Part shown: positions 1 through 8,650 of the stretch, in pieces
How the letters are laid out: the number at the start of each line of letters is the position of its first letter
How positions within the stretch are numbered: the first letter of the stretch is position 1
NCBI GenBank assembly: GCA_021791455.1
Contig: JAJYWM010000424.1
Span: 1-28,990, forward strand
Direction of reading: 5' to 3'
DNA: 28,990 bases
From: a bacterium
GTDB lineage: Bacteria; Chloroflexota; Dormibacteria; UBA8260; Bog-877
The notes under the pieces: model-generated
Database searches by the model: none
Told to the model about the DNA's origin: nothing
Seen by the model: the letters and a program-made list of their open reading frames with translations, nothing else
Made by a program: the position numbers and the translations under genes

Positions 1-1675
1 CCTCGGCCAGGTCCGCCCCGGAGGGCGCGCCAGCCCTTCGCCCCGAACGGCCCACCAGGCGCACGCCGGAGGGCTCGAGGCGGTCCGCGAGCAGGACGCT
101 GACCTCGTCGAGGCCCCACACCTGACTGAGCTGGGCAGCGGCGGTCGTGGCCACGTCCGACACCACCAGGGATCGCCCCATCTCCCCAGTGACCGAGTTC
201 AGGGTCGCCAGCTCCTGGTTGCGCAGGGTCAGCTCCTCGGTGCGCTCGCTCACCTTGTGCTCCAACTCCCGCTGGGACTCCTCTAGCTCAAGGCGCTGTT
301 GGACCAGGCGCGCCCGCATGTCGTCGAGGGTCCGCTCGAGCATGCCAATCTCATCTCCGGTCGCGGATGTCACCGCCACGACCGTATCCAGGTCCCCGCC
401 GGCTATGCGCTCCGACGCCCGTGTCAGTCGGCGCAGCGGCTCCACCAAGCGCCCACTGAGGACGTTGGTGAAGGCGATGGCCAGCACAGCGAGCAGGAGC
501 AGGATCGGGAACAAAAGGGCGGTGACCCCCGCCACGGCGTCACCGATCTCCTGAGAGAGGCTGACCACGCTCCCGTCGAGGCCCGCCACCGGAATGGCGA
601 CTCCCAGGCTCCAACGGCTGGCGGGAAGCGGACTGTAGTAGACCTCCACAGGGTCCCCGGCCAGGGTGATCTGCTGCTGGCCCTGCTGGCCCAGGCTCAT
701 CGCGGTACCTACCGGAAGCCACGGGTTGTGCTTCGAGGTGAGGCTCACAGGCGCCGCCGTCTTGCGCTTGGCGTCAAGCCCAAGGGCCGCGGTCCCCCCC
801 TTCCCCACGCTGATCACGCCTCCGTTGCTGCTGAGCAGGAAGGCGTAGCTGCCGTTGCTGCTGCCGGGCGGACCGGCCAAGAAGTTGGACACCAGGCTCC
901 GCACCGTGATGTTCGCCCCCACCCGGTAGGTGATTCCGGACGCGGTGACCCCCTCAGCCGCGACGGTGACGGTCTGACCGCCCGCCATGGGATTGGAGTA
1001 GACAGGAGTCCAGTACGCGGCCTGCGGGGAGGGTGAGATAAGCTGGCGCCACTGCCCCAGTTCGGTCGCCGCCTGCTCCTGCTCAACCCCCAATTGGTAC
1101 TCGCTCTGGGAGGGGAGCAATTGCTGGAAGCGGGAGCGGTCCGCCGCGGTCACGGCACTGCTGGGCGAGATCTCAAGAAGGCCACTCTGGGGCAGTTGCA
1201 GCCACACCTCGGCGATGTCCTGCTGGTGCAGCTGGGCGATCGAGCTGGCGAACACCTCAAGACTCTGCAGCGCGCTGACCGCAGCCGAGGGCCTGGAGGC
1301 GCTCGCCCCGGGACCGAGGATCACGGCGTCGGTGGGTGCCTGGGCTCCTGGACCCGTGTTGAGAGCGGGGTTGGAGAGGGTGTCATTTGCGTCCAGGCCA
1401 AGGAACCCGATCTGGTCCTGGATCGCCGCCAGCTCGTCATTCACGATCGTCGCCTTGCTCTGCACCAGGTCCTCGAGGTGCAGACTCTGGCTCTGCACCA
1501 GCTCCTGGTCGGCGCGCTTGAGGGCACTGCTGTTCAGGTTGTTTAGAGCCACGACCCCCGCCACACTGAACAGGCCCAGAGGTACCACGGCGACTGCCAG
1601 CATCGAGAGGAGCAGGCGCCGCCTGATACTGAGCGCATTCCAGCGCCACCTGCCAAGACCTCGCCCCAGCCTCAT
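1..1675 (-). CDS. Sensor protein with dCache, HAMP and GAF domains (3' end cut off by window edge)
   Basis: The reading frame starts with ATG at 1675 and stays open to base 1, giving about 558 residues. The start is supported by a purine-rich GAGAGGGGA a few bases upstream. Visible in order: a basic N-terminus; a first membrane helix at about residues 20-45 (LLLSMLAVAVVPLGLFSVAG); a long extracytoplasmic region resembling a double-Cache sensor, ending in SRWSLGVAIPVAGL; a second membrane helix around FPILLLLAVLAIAF; a HAMP domain (VEPLRRLTRASERIAGGDLD); a coiled coil rich in E, L and R; then the start of a GAF domain (LNSVTGEMGRSL). The missing C-terminus is probably a histidine kinase or a GGDEF or phosphatase output domain. 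The sequence does not show which. It lies 154 bp downstream of ilvE on the same strand. Confidence 0.85.
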   Translation of the reverse strand, partial: MRLGRGLGRWRWNALSIRRRLLLSMLAVAVVPLGLFSVAGVVALNNLNSSALKRADQELVQSQSLHLEDLVQSKATIVNDELAAIQDQIGFLGLDANDTLSNPALNTGPGAQAPTDAVILGPGASASRPSAAVSALQSLEVFASSIAQLHQQDIAEVWLQLPQSGLLEISPSSAVTAADRSRFQQLLPSQSEYQLGVEQEQAATELGQWRQLISPSPQAAYWTPVYSNPMAGGQTVTVAAEGVTASGITYRVGANITVRSLVSNFLAGPPGSSNGSYAFLLSSNGGVISVGKGGTAALGLDAKRKTAAPVSLTSKHNPWLPVGTAMSLGQQGQQQITLAGDPVEVYYSPLPASRWSLGVAIPVAGLDGSVVSLSQEIGDAVAGVTALLFPILLLLAVLAIAFTNVLSGRLVEPLRRLTRASERIAGGDLDTVVAVTSATGDEIGMLERTLDDMRARLVQQRLELEESQRELEHKVSERTEELTLRNQELATLNSVTGEMGRSLVVSDVATTAAAQLSQVWGLDEVSVLLADRLEPSGVRLVGRSGRRAGAPSGADLAE

Positions 1676-1829
1676 TGACTTCCCCTCTCAGGGACCGCAG
1701 TCACGGCCGGCCAATTGCGCACTGTGCCACTCTCAAGTTGCCAGTAAGGCGCAATGGTACACCGGCCGCCCGGGCCTGGAGTTCGCGTGCCCAGGAAGCC
1801 AATACGATCCGGCCGGAGCCGGTTTGGCC

Positions 1830-2834
1830 TCAGTAGACGGGCAGGCACCACTCCCGATACTTCTCAAGCTCACCGCGCACGGCCTGGTGGTAGAGAGCCT
1901 CCAGGGAGCGGGCGTAGGGGCCCACCACCCCGTCTCCAACAGGACGCTTGTCGATCTCCACCACCGGCGACAGCTGCGCTCCGGTGCCGCAGAGCAGCAC
2001 CTCGTCCGCGATGTACAGCTCGGTGCGATCGATTGACCGCTCCAGGACGGGCAGGCCAAGTTCCTCGGTCCAGAGCTGGATCAGCGTGGCGCGGGTTATC
2101 CCCTCGAGAATGTTGTCGGAAACCGGTGGGGTGATCAGGGTTCCCTTGCGGACGATGAAGATGTTCTCGGCGGAGCCCTCGCTGACATGCCCGTCCTGCC
2201 CCAGCACGATCGCCTCGTCATACCCGTTGTCGAAGGCCTCCGACTTCGCCAGCGCGGAGTTAATGTAGGTGCCCGTGATCTTGCCCCGGGCCGGCGCCAT
2301 GTTGTCGTCGATGCGCCGCCACGATGAGACCATGCAGCGGGTGCCCCGCGCCGCCTCGATGTAATTGCCGAATGGCTGCGCGTAGATCAGGAAGGCGTCG
2401 GCCAGATTGTGCAGCCTGACCCCGATCTCCTCGGAGGACTTGTAGGCGAGCGGCCTTATGTAGACGTCCGAGGTGAAATGGTTGCGCGCCAGCAGGTCCT
2501 TGGTGATCTCGCTCAACTCCTCGACGCCGTGAGGCAGTTGCATCTTCAGGATCTTGGTCGACTGGGTCAGCCGCTGGTAGTGCTCTTCGACCCGGAACAG
2601 GTACAGCTGGCGACGGCTCTCGTTCCAATAGGCGCGGATCCCCTCGAAGCAGCCGGTCCCGTAGTGGAGGGCGTGGGTCATCGGACCGAGGCGGCAGTCG
2701 CGATATCGGCGCATCTCGCCAGCGAAGTAGACCCAGGCATCCTCCCGATCGAAGGCACCGGCCGGCGCCGGGCTTGCCGTCGCCTGCTCCATGACCATCT
2801 GACCGGAGCCGCCGCTGGCAGCTGAAGCGTCCAT
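1830..2834 (-). CDS. ilvE: Branched-chain amino acid aminotransferase
   Basis: A fold-type IV PLP enzyme that transfers the amino group between glutamate and the keto acids of Leu, Ile and Val in the cytoplasm. At 334 aa it has normal length. Diagnostic segments are HYGTGCFEGIRAYW near residue 58, the PLP lysine in ARGKITGTYINS (Lys185 by alignment with family members I know), and EGSAENIFIV near 219 for cofactor and substrate contacts. The start is ATG at 2834, with a strong AGGAGGG five bases upstream. The first about 25 residues (Ala/Gly/Ser-rich) precede the conserved fold and may be a disordered extension. A TATAGT -10 candidate lies 49 bases upstream. The gene is divergent from yvcK. 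Confidence 0.95.
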   Translation of the reverse strand: MDASAASGGSGQMVMEQATASPAPAGAFDREDAWVYFAGEMRRYRDCRLGPMTHALHYGTGCFEGIRAYWNESRRQLYLFRVEEHYQRLTQSTKILKMQLPHGVEELSEITKDLLARNHFTSDVYIRPLAYKSSEEIGVRLHNLADAFLIYAQPFGNYIEAARGTRCMVSSWRRIDDNMAPARGKITGTYINSALAKSEAFDNGYDEAIVLGQDGHVSEGSAENIFIVRKGTLITPPVSDNILEGITRATLIQLWTEELGLPVLERSIDRTELYIADEVLLCGTGAQLSPVVEIDKRPVGDGVVGPYARSLEALYHQAVRGELEKYREWCLPVY

Positions 2835-2882
2835 GCCACCCTCCTAAAACCGCCCTGGCCGGTGGGCCGAGATGCCTCGATC

Positions 2883-2888
2883 ACTATA
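2883..2888 (-). promoter_or_regulatory. Candidate -10 element for ilvE
   Basis: On the minus strand this reads TATAGT. A start site about 7 bases downstream would give a leader of about 40 nt containing the AGGAGGG ribosome site of ilvE. No good -35 hexamer is visible 17-18 bp upstream, so this is a candidate only. Confidence 0.4.
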
Positions 2889-2950
2889 CGTCCGCGGCCG
2901 ACGCGAGCCCGGCGGCCGAGTTGGCGTGAGGCCATGGGCCCTGTGGGTGG

Positions 2951-2956
2951 TACCAT
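2951..2956 (+). promoter_or_regulatory. Candidate -10 element giving a near-leaderless yvcK mRNA
   Basis: TACCAT is followed after 11 bases by the ATG at 2968, and no Shine-Dalgarno sequence precedes that ATG. The expected transcript would start about 5 nt before the start codon. The same arrangement recurs at other starts in this window, which is the main support. Confidence 0.4.
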
Positions 2957-2967
2957 CCGGCCACATC

Positions 2968-4254
2968 ATGCGAACGCCACGTCTAAGTTCGGGCGTGACG
3001 CGCTGGCTCGTACCCGGCCTCCACGTCAAACGCTGGCTGGGGGTCACGATCTTCGCCATCGTGGCTATCAGCCTGGGGATCAGTTACGCCCTGCGCGACT
3101 TCTACCTGCACGCCCACCTGCCCGCCTTCACCTACGGCCTGACTCTGCAGTTCTGGCCGCGCTGGGTCCGGGCCGCCATCTTTGCCGGCATCGGTCTGGT
3201 CCTCCTGGCCCTCGGACTCTACAAGCTGACACAGTCCCTGCTGAGCCCGTTCCCGGGCGGCAACAAGGCCCTGGTGGAGCGGCTCTACGACTTTCGGCGT
3301 CTGCGCAAGGGACCTAGGATCGTGGCGATCGGAGGTGGCACGGGCCTGTCCACGCTGCTGCGCGGGATCAAACGGCACAGTGGCAACGTGACCGCCCTGG
3401 TCACTGTGGCCGACGACGGGGGAAGCTCAGGGCGCCTCCGCGAGGAATACCGGGTGCTGCCCCCGGGTGACTTCCGCCAGTGCCTGACCGCCCTGGCGGA
3501 CGTGGAGCCCCTGATGACCGAACTCTTTCAATACCGCTTCGAGGAGGGCTCCCTGCGGGGGCATTCGTTCGGCAACCTCTTCATCATGGCCATGACCGCC
3601 GTGACCGGCGACTTCGAGCACGCCCTGCGGGAGTCCGGTCGGGTGCTCGCGGTGCGCGGCCAGATCGTCCCCTCGACCCTCGAGAGCGTGACCCTGTGCG
3701 CCGTCTCCGGCGAGGAGGTCTTGGTGGGAGAGTCGCGCGTGCCGACGGGCAAGCAGCCCATCGAGCACGTCTTTCTCGTGCCGGATCACCCTCAGCTGAA
3801 CCCGGAGGCTCAGCTCGCGATCATGAACGCCGAGATGATCGTGGTCGGTCCGGGCAGCCTCTATACCAGCCTGCTGCCGAACCTGCTCGTGGACGGGATG
3901 GTGGAGAGCCTGCGCAGCTCTCCCGCGATAAAGGTCTATGTCTGCAACGTGGCAACCCAAGCCGGAGAGACCTCGGGCTACTCCATCCACGACCATGTCG
4001 AGACCCTGGAACGGTACGTGGGACCGGACCTCTTCGATGTGGTGGTGGCCAACAGCAACCTCGGGCTGCCGCTGTCACCAGCGGCGGTGGAGGCTGGGAT
4101 CCGCCGGGTGACCTTCGATCGCAAGCAGCTGGTTGGCGGCGGAGGCCGCCCCCGCTACGTTCTGGCCGACCTCGCCAGCAACAGGCTCACGACCCACCAC
4201 GACCCCGACAAGCTGGCCCGGGTGCTGATGAAACGGGTCTGGGGCAAGGTCTGA
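2968..4254 (+). CDS. yvcK: YvcK/GlmR-family protein with N-terminal membrane anchor
   Basis: A CofD-like nucleotide-binding protein. The family (gluconeogenesis factor, GlmR) binds UDP-GlcNAc and helps direct carbon to cell-wall precursors in Bacillus and Mycobacterium. I use ATG 2968 (428 aa). The open frame extends further upstream but that part looks non-coding. Residues 23-43 and 66-88 are two membrane helices not found in the short (about 320 aa) family members. The catalytic-like fold follows, with GGGTGLSTLLRG at about 122, VADDGGSSGRLR at about 147, the HSFGNLF segment, and VGPGSLYTSL. The stop is one base away from the end of the convergent ddl gene. Neighbouring ddl and murF-like genes fit a cell-wall role. 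Confidence 0.92.
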   Translation: MRTPRLSSGVTRWLVPGLHVKRWLGVTIFAIVAISLGISYALRDFYLHAHLPAFTYGLTLQFWPRWVRAAIFAGIGLVLLALGLYKLTQSLLSPFPGGNKALVERLYDFRRLRKGPRIVAIGGGTGLSTLLRGIKRHSGNVTALVTVADDGGSSGRLREEYRVLPPGDFRQCLTALADVEPLMTELFQYRFEEGSLRGHSFGNLFIMAMTAVTGDFEHALRESGRVLAVRGQIVPSTLESVTLCAVSGEEVLVGESRVPTGKQPIEHVFLVPDHPQLNPEAQLAIMNAEMIVVGPGSLYTSLLPNLLVDGMVESLRSSPAIKVYVCNVATQAGETSGYSIHDHVETLERYVGPDLFDVVVANSNLGLPLSPAAVEAGIRRVTFDRKQLVGGGGRPRYVLADLASNRLTTHHDPDKLARVLMKRVWGKV

Positions 4255-4255
4255 G

Positions 4256-5398
4256 CTACACCTTGCCGAGCAGGGCGTTCTCGGCCAGGAGGTTGCCCGG
4301 GAGGACCGTCTGGATTGAGGGCTTTGGTTGCAGCGCCTCCCCCACCAGCTCGTCCAGCAGGGTGGCGAAGCTGACTCCGCTGGCCTCCCAGAGGTAGAAG
4401 GCGAGCGAGCCCGGGATCGTGTTGACCTCGTTGAGACTGAGCTCGCCGCTCTGGGACAGAAGGAAGTCCACCCGGACGGTCCCCCGGCATCCCAAAGCCG
4501 AAAAGGCCTTCGCGGCGAGACGTTGCACCTCGCCCCGAAGGTCCTGGGGGATCTTGGCCGGCAGTTCCCGGCGGGAGTCGCCCTTGGCGCCATCTCCCTT
4601 CGACTTCTGGGCCAGGCTCCCGCCCGGGGCGTACTTGTCGGAGTAGGAAAGAACCCCCGGCCCCTTCAGCGGCCGTTCCACCTCGCTCACGAGAGGGTTT
4701 CCGCATGAGCGCACGGCACAGTTCAGGTCCTGGGCCCCCCTGACGGCGGGCTCCACCAGAAGCTCGGAGTCGAACGAGAGGGCGAGGCTCGCCGCCTCCG
4801 TCAGCTCGTCCCGGCTGGAAGCCAGGCTGACTCCGATGCTGGAACCTCCGTGATTCGGCTTGACGACAGCTGGAAGTGGGACCTCGTCCGCAAAAGCCTG
4901 GAAGTCCTGAAGTGAGCGTGCCAGGCGGGCTTCGACGACAGGGATCCCCGCAGCCCGCAGCAGCTGCTTGCAGCGGAACTTGTCCATGGCCAGAGAGCTC
5001 GCCATGAGTCCGCTGCCGACCACGGGGATGCGGGCCAGGTCGGCGAGAGCAGCCAGCACCCCGTCCTCGCCCATGCCACCGTGGGTCAGAGGAAAGATGA
5101 CGTCGACCGCCATCTCCCTTGGCGGCCGCAGCCGGGAAGCGGCTCCCTGACGGAAGCGACCGGTGGCGAGATCCAGCGAGACCGGATCGCCATCCTCGGG
5201 CAGGCTGGTGCGAAACCTGGTCAGCTGGGAGAACCCAGGATCGGTGAGCCATACCCCCTGTTTGGTGATGTAGATGGGTATGACCTCGGCTCCCAGCTCG
5301 CTCAGGACCGGCATCACCTGGCACGCCGTTATCACGCTGATCTCGTGCTCTGGGGAGGTGGAGCCGAAGACGGCCGCGATCCTGGTTCCCTTGCGCAT
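4256..5398 (-). CDS. ddl: D-alanine--D-alanine ligase
   Basis: An ATP-grasp enzyme joining two D-alanines for the peptidoglycan stem peptide. At 380 aa it has normal length. Seen in order: N-terminal EHEISV; MDKFRCKQLLRAAGIPV at the ATP-grasp entry; VVKPNHGGSSIGVS; the omega-loop-like YSDKYAPGG; and near the C-terminus RVDFLLSQSGELSLNEVNT (metal-binding Asp, Glu and Asn) with IPGSLAFYLWEASG. I chose ATG 5398, because GGAGGG lies 6 nt upstream. A TTG one codon earlier is too close to that site. The A of the ATG is also the last base of the murF-like stop codon (TGATG), so translation is probably coupled. A Lys/Gly-rich insert follows the omega loop, at about residues 265-280. Confidence 0.95.
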   Translation of the reverse strand: MRKGTRIAAVFGSTSPEHEISVITACQVMPVLSELGAEVIPIYITKQGVWLTDPGFSQLTRFRTSLPEDGDPVSLDLATGRFRQGAASRLRPPREMAVDVIFPLTHGGMGEDGVLAALADLARIPVVGSGLMASSLAMDKFRCKQLLRAAGIPVVEARLARSLQDFQAFADEVPLPAVVKPNHGGSSIGVSLASSRDELTEAASLALSFDSELLVEPAVRGAQDLNCAVRSCGNPLVSEVERPLKGPGVLSYSDKYAPGGSLAQKSKGDGAKGDSRRELPAKIPQDLRGEVQRLAAKAFSALGCRGTVRVDFLLSQSGELSLNEVNTIPGSLAFYLWEASGVSFATLLDELVGEALQPKPSIQTVLPGNLLAENALLGKV

Positions 5399-6978
5399 CA
5401 ACTTCCCTCCAGGTACTGGTCGGGCAGGTCGTTCTCAAACAGGACGACGCTGCCCACGCCCGCGACCGATGGCAGGATCTTCTGGGCCTCGGCCAGGTCG
5501 GCGACCACACTCACCTGATGACCCGGGAATCCGCGCCGGTCGAGCCCCATGCGGATGGGAGCGCTTCGCCGGGGTCCGACCAGGATCACGTGGGTGCAGA
5601 CGTCGGCAGCCATCTCCCCCAGGTCGATCATGTTCTGCTCCTGCTCCGGCCCCAACTCAATGTATCCAGGGGTGACCAGGACCCTGCGCACTCCGGGCAG
5701 AGCCCCAAGCAGCCTCAGTGCCTCGGCAGCCCCGTCAGGATTCGAATTGTAGGCGTCGTCGATGATCGTGATGCCGGCGTTGCGGGTGACCTCCAGGCGA
5801 TGGGCGGCCCCCCGCAGCCGCCCCACCTTCTGCTTGAGCTCCGCCAGCGGCTGCCCCAGCTCTATCGCCACCGCCAGGGCGCAGAGGAGGTCGGAGAGGA
5901 GGTGGCGGCCGTACAGCGGGGTCACGAGGCTCAAATCCTCACCGGAGCTGCCCCGAAGCCGGAAGGAGGTCCCCTCCGCGGTGACCTCCTCGTCCTCCAC
6001 CCAGAACCGGTCCTGATCCGTCCCCACCTGAACCAGGCGGGCCCGCAGATGGCTCAGCAGCACGTCCTTCTCCGCGATGGCGGACGGCATCACGGCGAAT
6101 CCCCCTTCCGGGACCGCCGCCAGCAGCTCCGACTTCGCTTCGGCGATTCGCCTGCGAGTGCCGAACCTCTCCAGATGCATCAGGCCGATGGCCGTGAGAA
6201 TGGCCACCCGGGGCTCTGTGAAGGAGCAGATCTCGGCGATCTCACCGGGTCTGTAGGCTCCCATCTCGACAACCGCCACGCGGTGCTCCGGAGCCAGCCC
6301 CTCGTTGATCGCGCGGCAGACGCCGAGGGTGGTGTTGAAACTCTCCGGAGTGGCGAAGCAGGGTGAGTCCGCGCTGTCCAGCAACTGCTGCAGCAGGACC
6401 TTGGTTGTGGTCTTGCCGTAGCTGCCCGTGATCCCGATCACCAGGGGCCCAGAGGCTCGCAGCCGAGCCCTCGCCATGCCGATGTACCGGCGTCGCTGCC
6501 CAGCCTCGTAGGGGCTGAGCAGAGCGGTCGCCAGGCTGAGCGCGGCCACCAGGACCAGATCCACCAAACCCATCGCGAGGGCGCCCTCCGGGCCGGCCCA
6601 GAAGGCGAAGAACAGCGCGACCAGGGTCAGGCCGGCGGCGCTCAGGGCCAGCCTGCGGGCGCGCCTGGTCCAGGTGAGCCTCGAGCGGGTGGCAAACGGC
6701 CGGTAGAGGCCAAGGGGTAGGACGGCCGCCAGGATCAGGGCCGGTAGCAGCACCCTCCTGGTGAGCACAGCTCCCGCCAGCGCCAGCGCGATCCCGCCCA
6801 GCGCCAGCGCCAGCTGCCAGGGCAGCTTCTCCCGCAGTCGCCGCCTCGCGGTGGGCCAGAGGCGGGAGGGCAGGTACTCGTCGAGCTGAAAGAGGTAGAG
6901 CCAACCCAAAAGCTGCCTCAGGGAGGTGCAGACCCCGACCACGGCCAGCACCGCGGCCTGCCACGCGTACAGCTCCAC
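5398..6978 (-). CDS. Membrane-anchored MurF-like Mur ligase
   Basis: Probable UDP-MurNAc-tripeptide--D-Ala-D-Ala ligase, or a relative acting on a related precursor. Residues about 6-153 hold four or five hydrophobic helices and replace the UDP-binding domain 1 of classical MurF. From about 180 the Mur-ligase ATPase domain follows, with P-loop GITGSYGKTTTK (182-193) and VVEMGAYRPGEI (the usual EMG motif). The C-terminal ligase domain carries DDAYNSNPDG, which is typical of MurF. The start is GTG 6978, with GGAGGT 8 nt upstream inside the end of the hydrolase gene. The stop overlaps the ddl start by one base. Direct coupling to ddl, which makes its presumed substrate, supports MurF-type function. 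The lack of the uridine domain is odd. Confidence 0.85.
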   Translation of the reverse strand: MELYAWQAAVLAVVGVCTSLRQLLGWLYLFQLDEYLPSRLWPTARRRLREKLPWQLALALGGIALALAGAVLTRRVLLPALILAAVLPLGLYRPFATRSRLTWTRRARRLALSAAGLTLVALFFAFWAGPEGALAMGLVDLVLVAALSLATALLSPYEAGQRRRYIGMARARLRASGPLVIGITGSYGKTTTKVLLQQLLDSADSPCFATPESFNTTLGVCRAINEGLAPEHRVAVVEMGAYRPGEIAEICSFTEPRVAILTAIGLMHLERFGTRRRIAEAKSELLAAVPEGGFAVMPSAIAEKDVLLSHLRARLVQVGTDQDRFWVEDEEVTAEGTSFRLRGSSGEDLSLVTPLYGRHLLSDLLCALAVAIELGQPLAELKQKVGRLRGAAHRLEVTRNAGITIIDDAYNSNPDGAAEALRLLGALPGVRRVLVTPGYIELGPEQEQNMIDLGEMAADVCTHVILVGPRRSAPIRMGLDRRGFPGHQVSVVADLAEAQKILPSVAGVGSVVLFENDLPDQYLEGS

Positions 6979-6982
6979 TGGC

Positions 6983-7792
6983 TCAGACCTCCGCTGCCAT
7001 GAAGGAGTCGAAGATCACGGCGAACCGGACCGCCTCGTCCGCGAAGGGGAAGTGGCCGCTGTTCTCCAGGACCACCAACTCCGAGGTGGACACGATGGCC
7101 CGGAGCCTCTCGGCATGAGGCCTGAGGGGCAGCTCCTGGTCTTGGGCGCCCCAAATGATCAAGGCGGGGATCGAGATCTCGGACGCGATCTCGCTGAGGT
7201 CCTCACCGACAGCGGCCACCAAGGTGGGCCGCAGAGCGGGCGCGGCCGCCCGGTAGTCCGGTGACCCGAACCGCTGGATCAGCAGCTCCTGGGCCCTAGC
7301 CCCGACCGGATCCGGAAGGGGGCGCGTCAGCGTACGCAGGGCGCGATAGGTCCTGACCCTGATCCCGGGCGCGGCCTGCGCTTCAGGGCGGATGCCGGAA
7401 GGCGCGCAGAACAGGACCCGGTCGGGGCCGGGGGCGCCCGCGGCGAGCCGCATGGCGATGGCGCCCCCGTACGAGTGGCCGAGCAGGCTGTAGCCGTCCC
7501 TGGTCCGATCGGCCAGCCAGCGACTCACCAGGGAGGCGTAGCTGGCGGTGGTCCAGCCTCCCTGGCCGAGAGGGGATTCCCCGAAGCCGGGAAGGTCCAG
7601 GGCGAGCATCCGCCTCCTGGTCCGGCTCAGGCGCAGCAGACCCGCGAATGTCGCAGCACTCGCCCCCCATCCGTGCAGGAGCACGATCGGCGGATCCTCC
7701 CCGGGACGATCCAGCCAGGAGACCGACAGGCCGTCCACCTGGCCGCTCGCCCTGGAAGCGGCAGTTCTAGGACCGTCAGTCGGCATTGGCAC
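6983..7792 (-). CDS. Alpha/beta hydrolase
   Basis: A 269-aa single-domain alpha/beta hydrolase fold. The oxyanion segment LLHGWGAS is at 38-45, the nucleophile Ser107 in GHSYGG, the acid Asp218 in WGAQDQELP, and His247 in NSGHFPF. The triad is complete, so the enzyme should be active. The substrate (ester, lactone, amide or lipid) cannot be read from sequence. No signal peptide is visible. The start is uncertain: GTG 7792 or ATG 7786, neither with a clear ribosome site. It is the first gene of a three-gene cluster, separated by only 4 bp from the murF-like gene, so a role in cell-wall precursor or carrier-lipid metabolism is possible but is inference. Confidence 0.85.
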   Translation of the reverse strand: MPMPTDGPRTAASRASGQVDGLSVSWLDRPGEDPPIVLLHGWGASAATFAGLLRLSRTRRRMLALDLPGFGESPLGQGGWTTASYASLVSRWLADRTRDGYSLLGHSYGGAIAMRLAAGAPGPDRVLFCAPSGIRPEAQAAPGIRVRTYRALRTLTRPLPDPVGARAQELLIQRFGSPDYRAAAPALRPTLVAAVGEDLSEIASEISIPALIIWGAQDQELPLRPHAERLRAIVSTSELVVLENSGHFPFADEAVRFAVIFDSFMAAEV

Positions 7793-7914
7793 TGGAGTCT
7801 ACCGGCAGCGCGGGATCACGCATTCGCGGCAAGCGGACCCAAGGTGGGCGAGGACGCCACCACCGGGGCCGGACAACCTTAAGCGCTGTCTCAGCCGGTG
7901 ATCGTCGATTTGTG

Positions 7915-7944
7915 TTGAGATCGCACGATGTCGAGCTCTATAAT
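7915..7944 (+). promoter_or_regulatory. Sigma70-type promoter for the two-component operon
   Basis: TTGAGA (7915-7920) and a perfect TATAAT (7939-7944) are separated by 18 bp, the best consensus promoter in the window. The expected start site is about 7951, which is 27 bp downstream of the first in-frame ATG (7928) and 4 bp before an in-frame GTG (7955). This predicts a leaderless or nearly leaderless mRNA beginning at the GTG. Confidence 0.65.
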
Positions 7945-7954
7945 CCCGCCTGCC

Positions 7955-8650
7955 GTGTCCGACCCGCCCTTGGATTCCCGCCCCACCCGGGTACTGGTAG
8001 TGGACGACGAGGCGTCCATCACGGAGTTCATCGAACTGGGCCTGCGGCGTGAGGGGTTCGAGGTCCGCACTGCGCCCGATGGCCGGGCCGCGTTGACAGC
8101 CGTAGACCAGTTCCGCCCGGACGTGGTGATCCTGGACATCATGATGCCCAGGATGGATGGGCTCAGCCTGACCAAGGAGCTGGCGGGAGACCACCGTCGC
8201 AGCCTGATCATCCTCAGCGCCAAGGACGAGACCAAGGATCGCATCACCGGCCTGGAGCTGGGAGCCGACGACTACCTGGTGAAGCCCTTTGACTTCGGAG
8301 AGCTGCTCGCCCGGGTCAGATCGGTCCTGCGGCGCCGCCAGCCGGAGCAGGCGGCCCTGCTCCTCGTGGGATCCTTGGAGCTGGACCGGAGGCGTCGGAT
8401 CGCTCGCTATCAAGGGGAGCAGATCGACCTCTCACCTCGGGAATTCGACCTGCTCTCGTTTCTGGCCGAACACCAGGGCGTGGTCGTGGAACGGGACCGG
8501 ATCCTGAACGCGGTCTGGGGCGTTGCCTTCTACGGGGACGACAACAACCTGGAGGTTTACGTGCGCTACCTGCGCCGCAAGCTGGGCGACTCGGAGCGCA
8601 AGCTGATCCAGACTGTGCGTGGCGTCGGGTACCGGCTTGTCGTCGACTGA
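7955..8650 (+). CDS. OmpR/PhoB-type response regulator
   Basis: A DNA-binding response regulator of 231 aa counted from GTG 7955 (240 aa if ATG 7928 is used). The receiver domain has the acidic pair in VVDDEA (about 17-18), phospho-acceptor Asp61 in VVILDIMMP, the Ser of IILSAKDE, and Lys in DDYLVKPFD. The winged-helix output domain follows, with DLSPREFDLLSFLAEH and VYVRYLRRKLG, ending in TVRGVGYRLV. I prefer the GTG because a consensus TATAAT lies only 10 bp before it and downstream of the ATG. The next gene, its kinase, overlaps the 3' end by 32 bp. Its targets are unknown. It is divergent from the cell-wall cluster. Confidence 0.93.
   Translation: MSDPPLDSRPTRVLVVDDEASITEFIELGLRREGFEVRTAPDGRAALTAVDQFRPDVVILDIMMPRMDGLSLTKELAGDHRRSLIILSAKDETKDRITGLELGADDYLVKPFDFGELLARVRSVLRRRQPEQAALLLVGSLELDRRRRIARYQGEQIDLSPREFDLLSFLAEHQGVVVERDRILNAVWGVAFYGDDNNLEVYVRYLRRKLGDSERKLIQTVRGVGYRLVVD

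Noticed and set aside
2872..2967. N-terminal extension of YvcK
   Set aside because: The 32 extra residues are Arg/Gly-rich and unlike the family, and the -10 element for ATG 2968 lies inside them.
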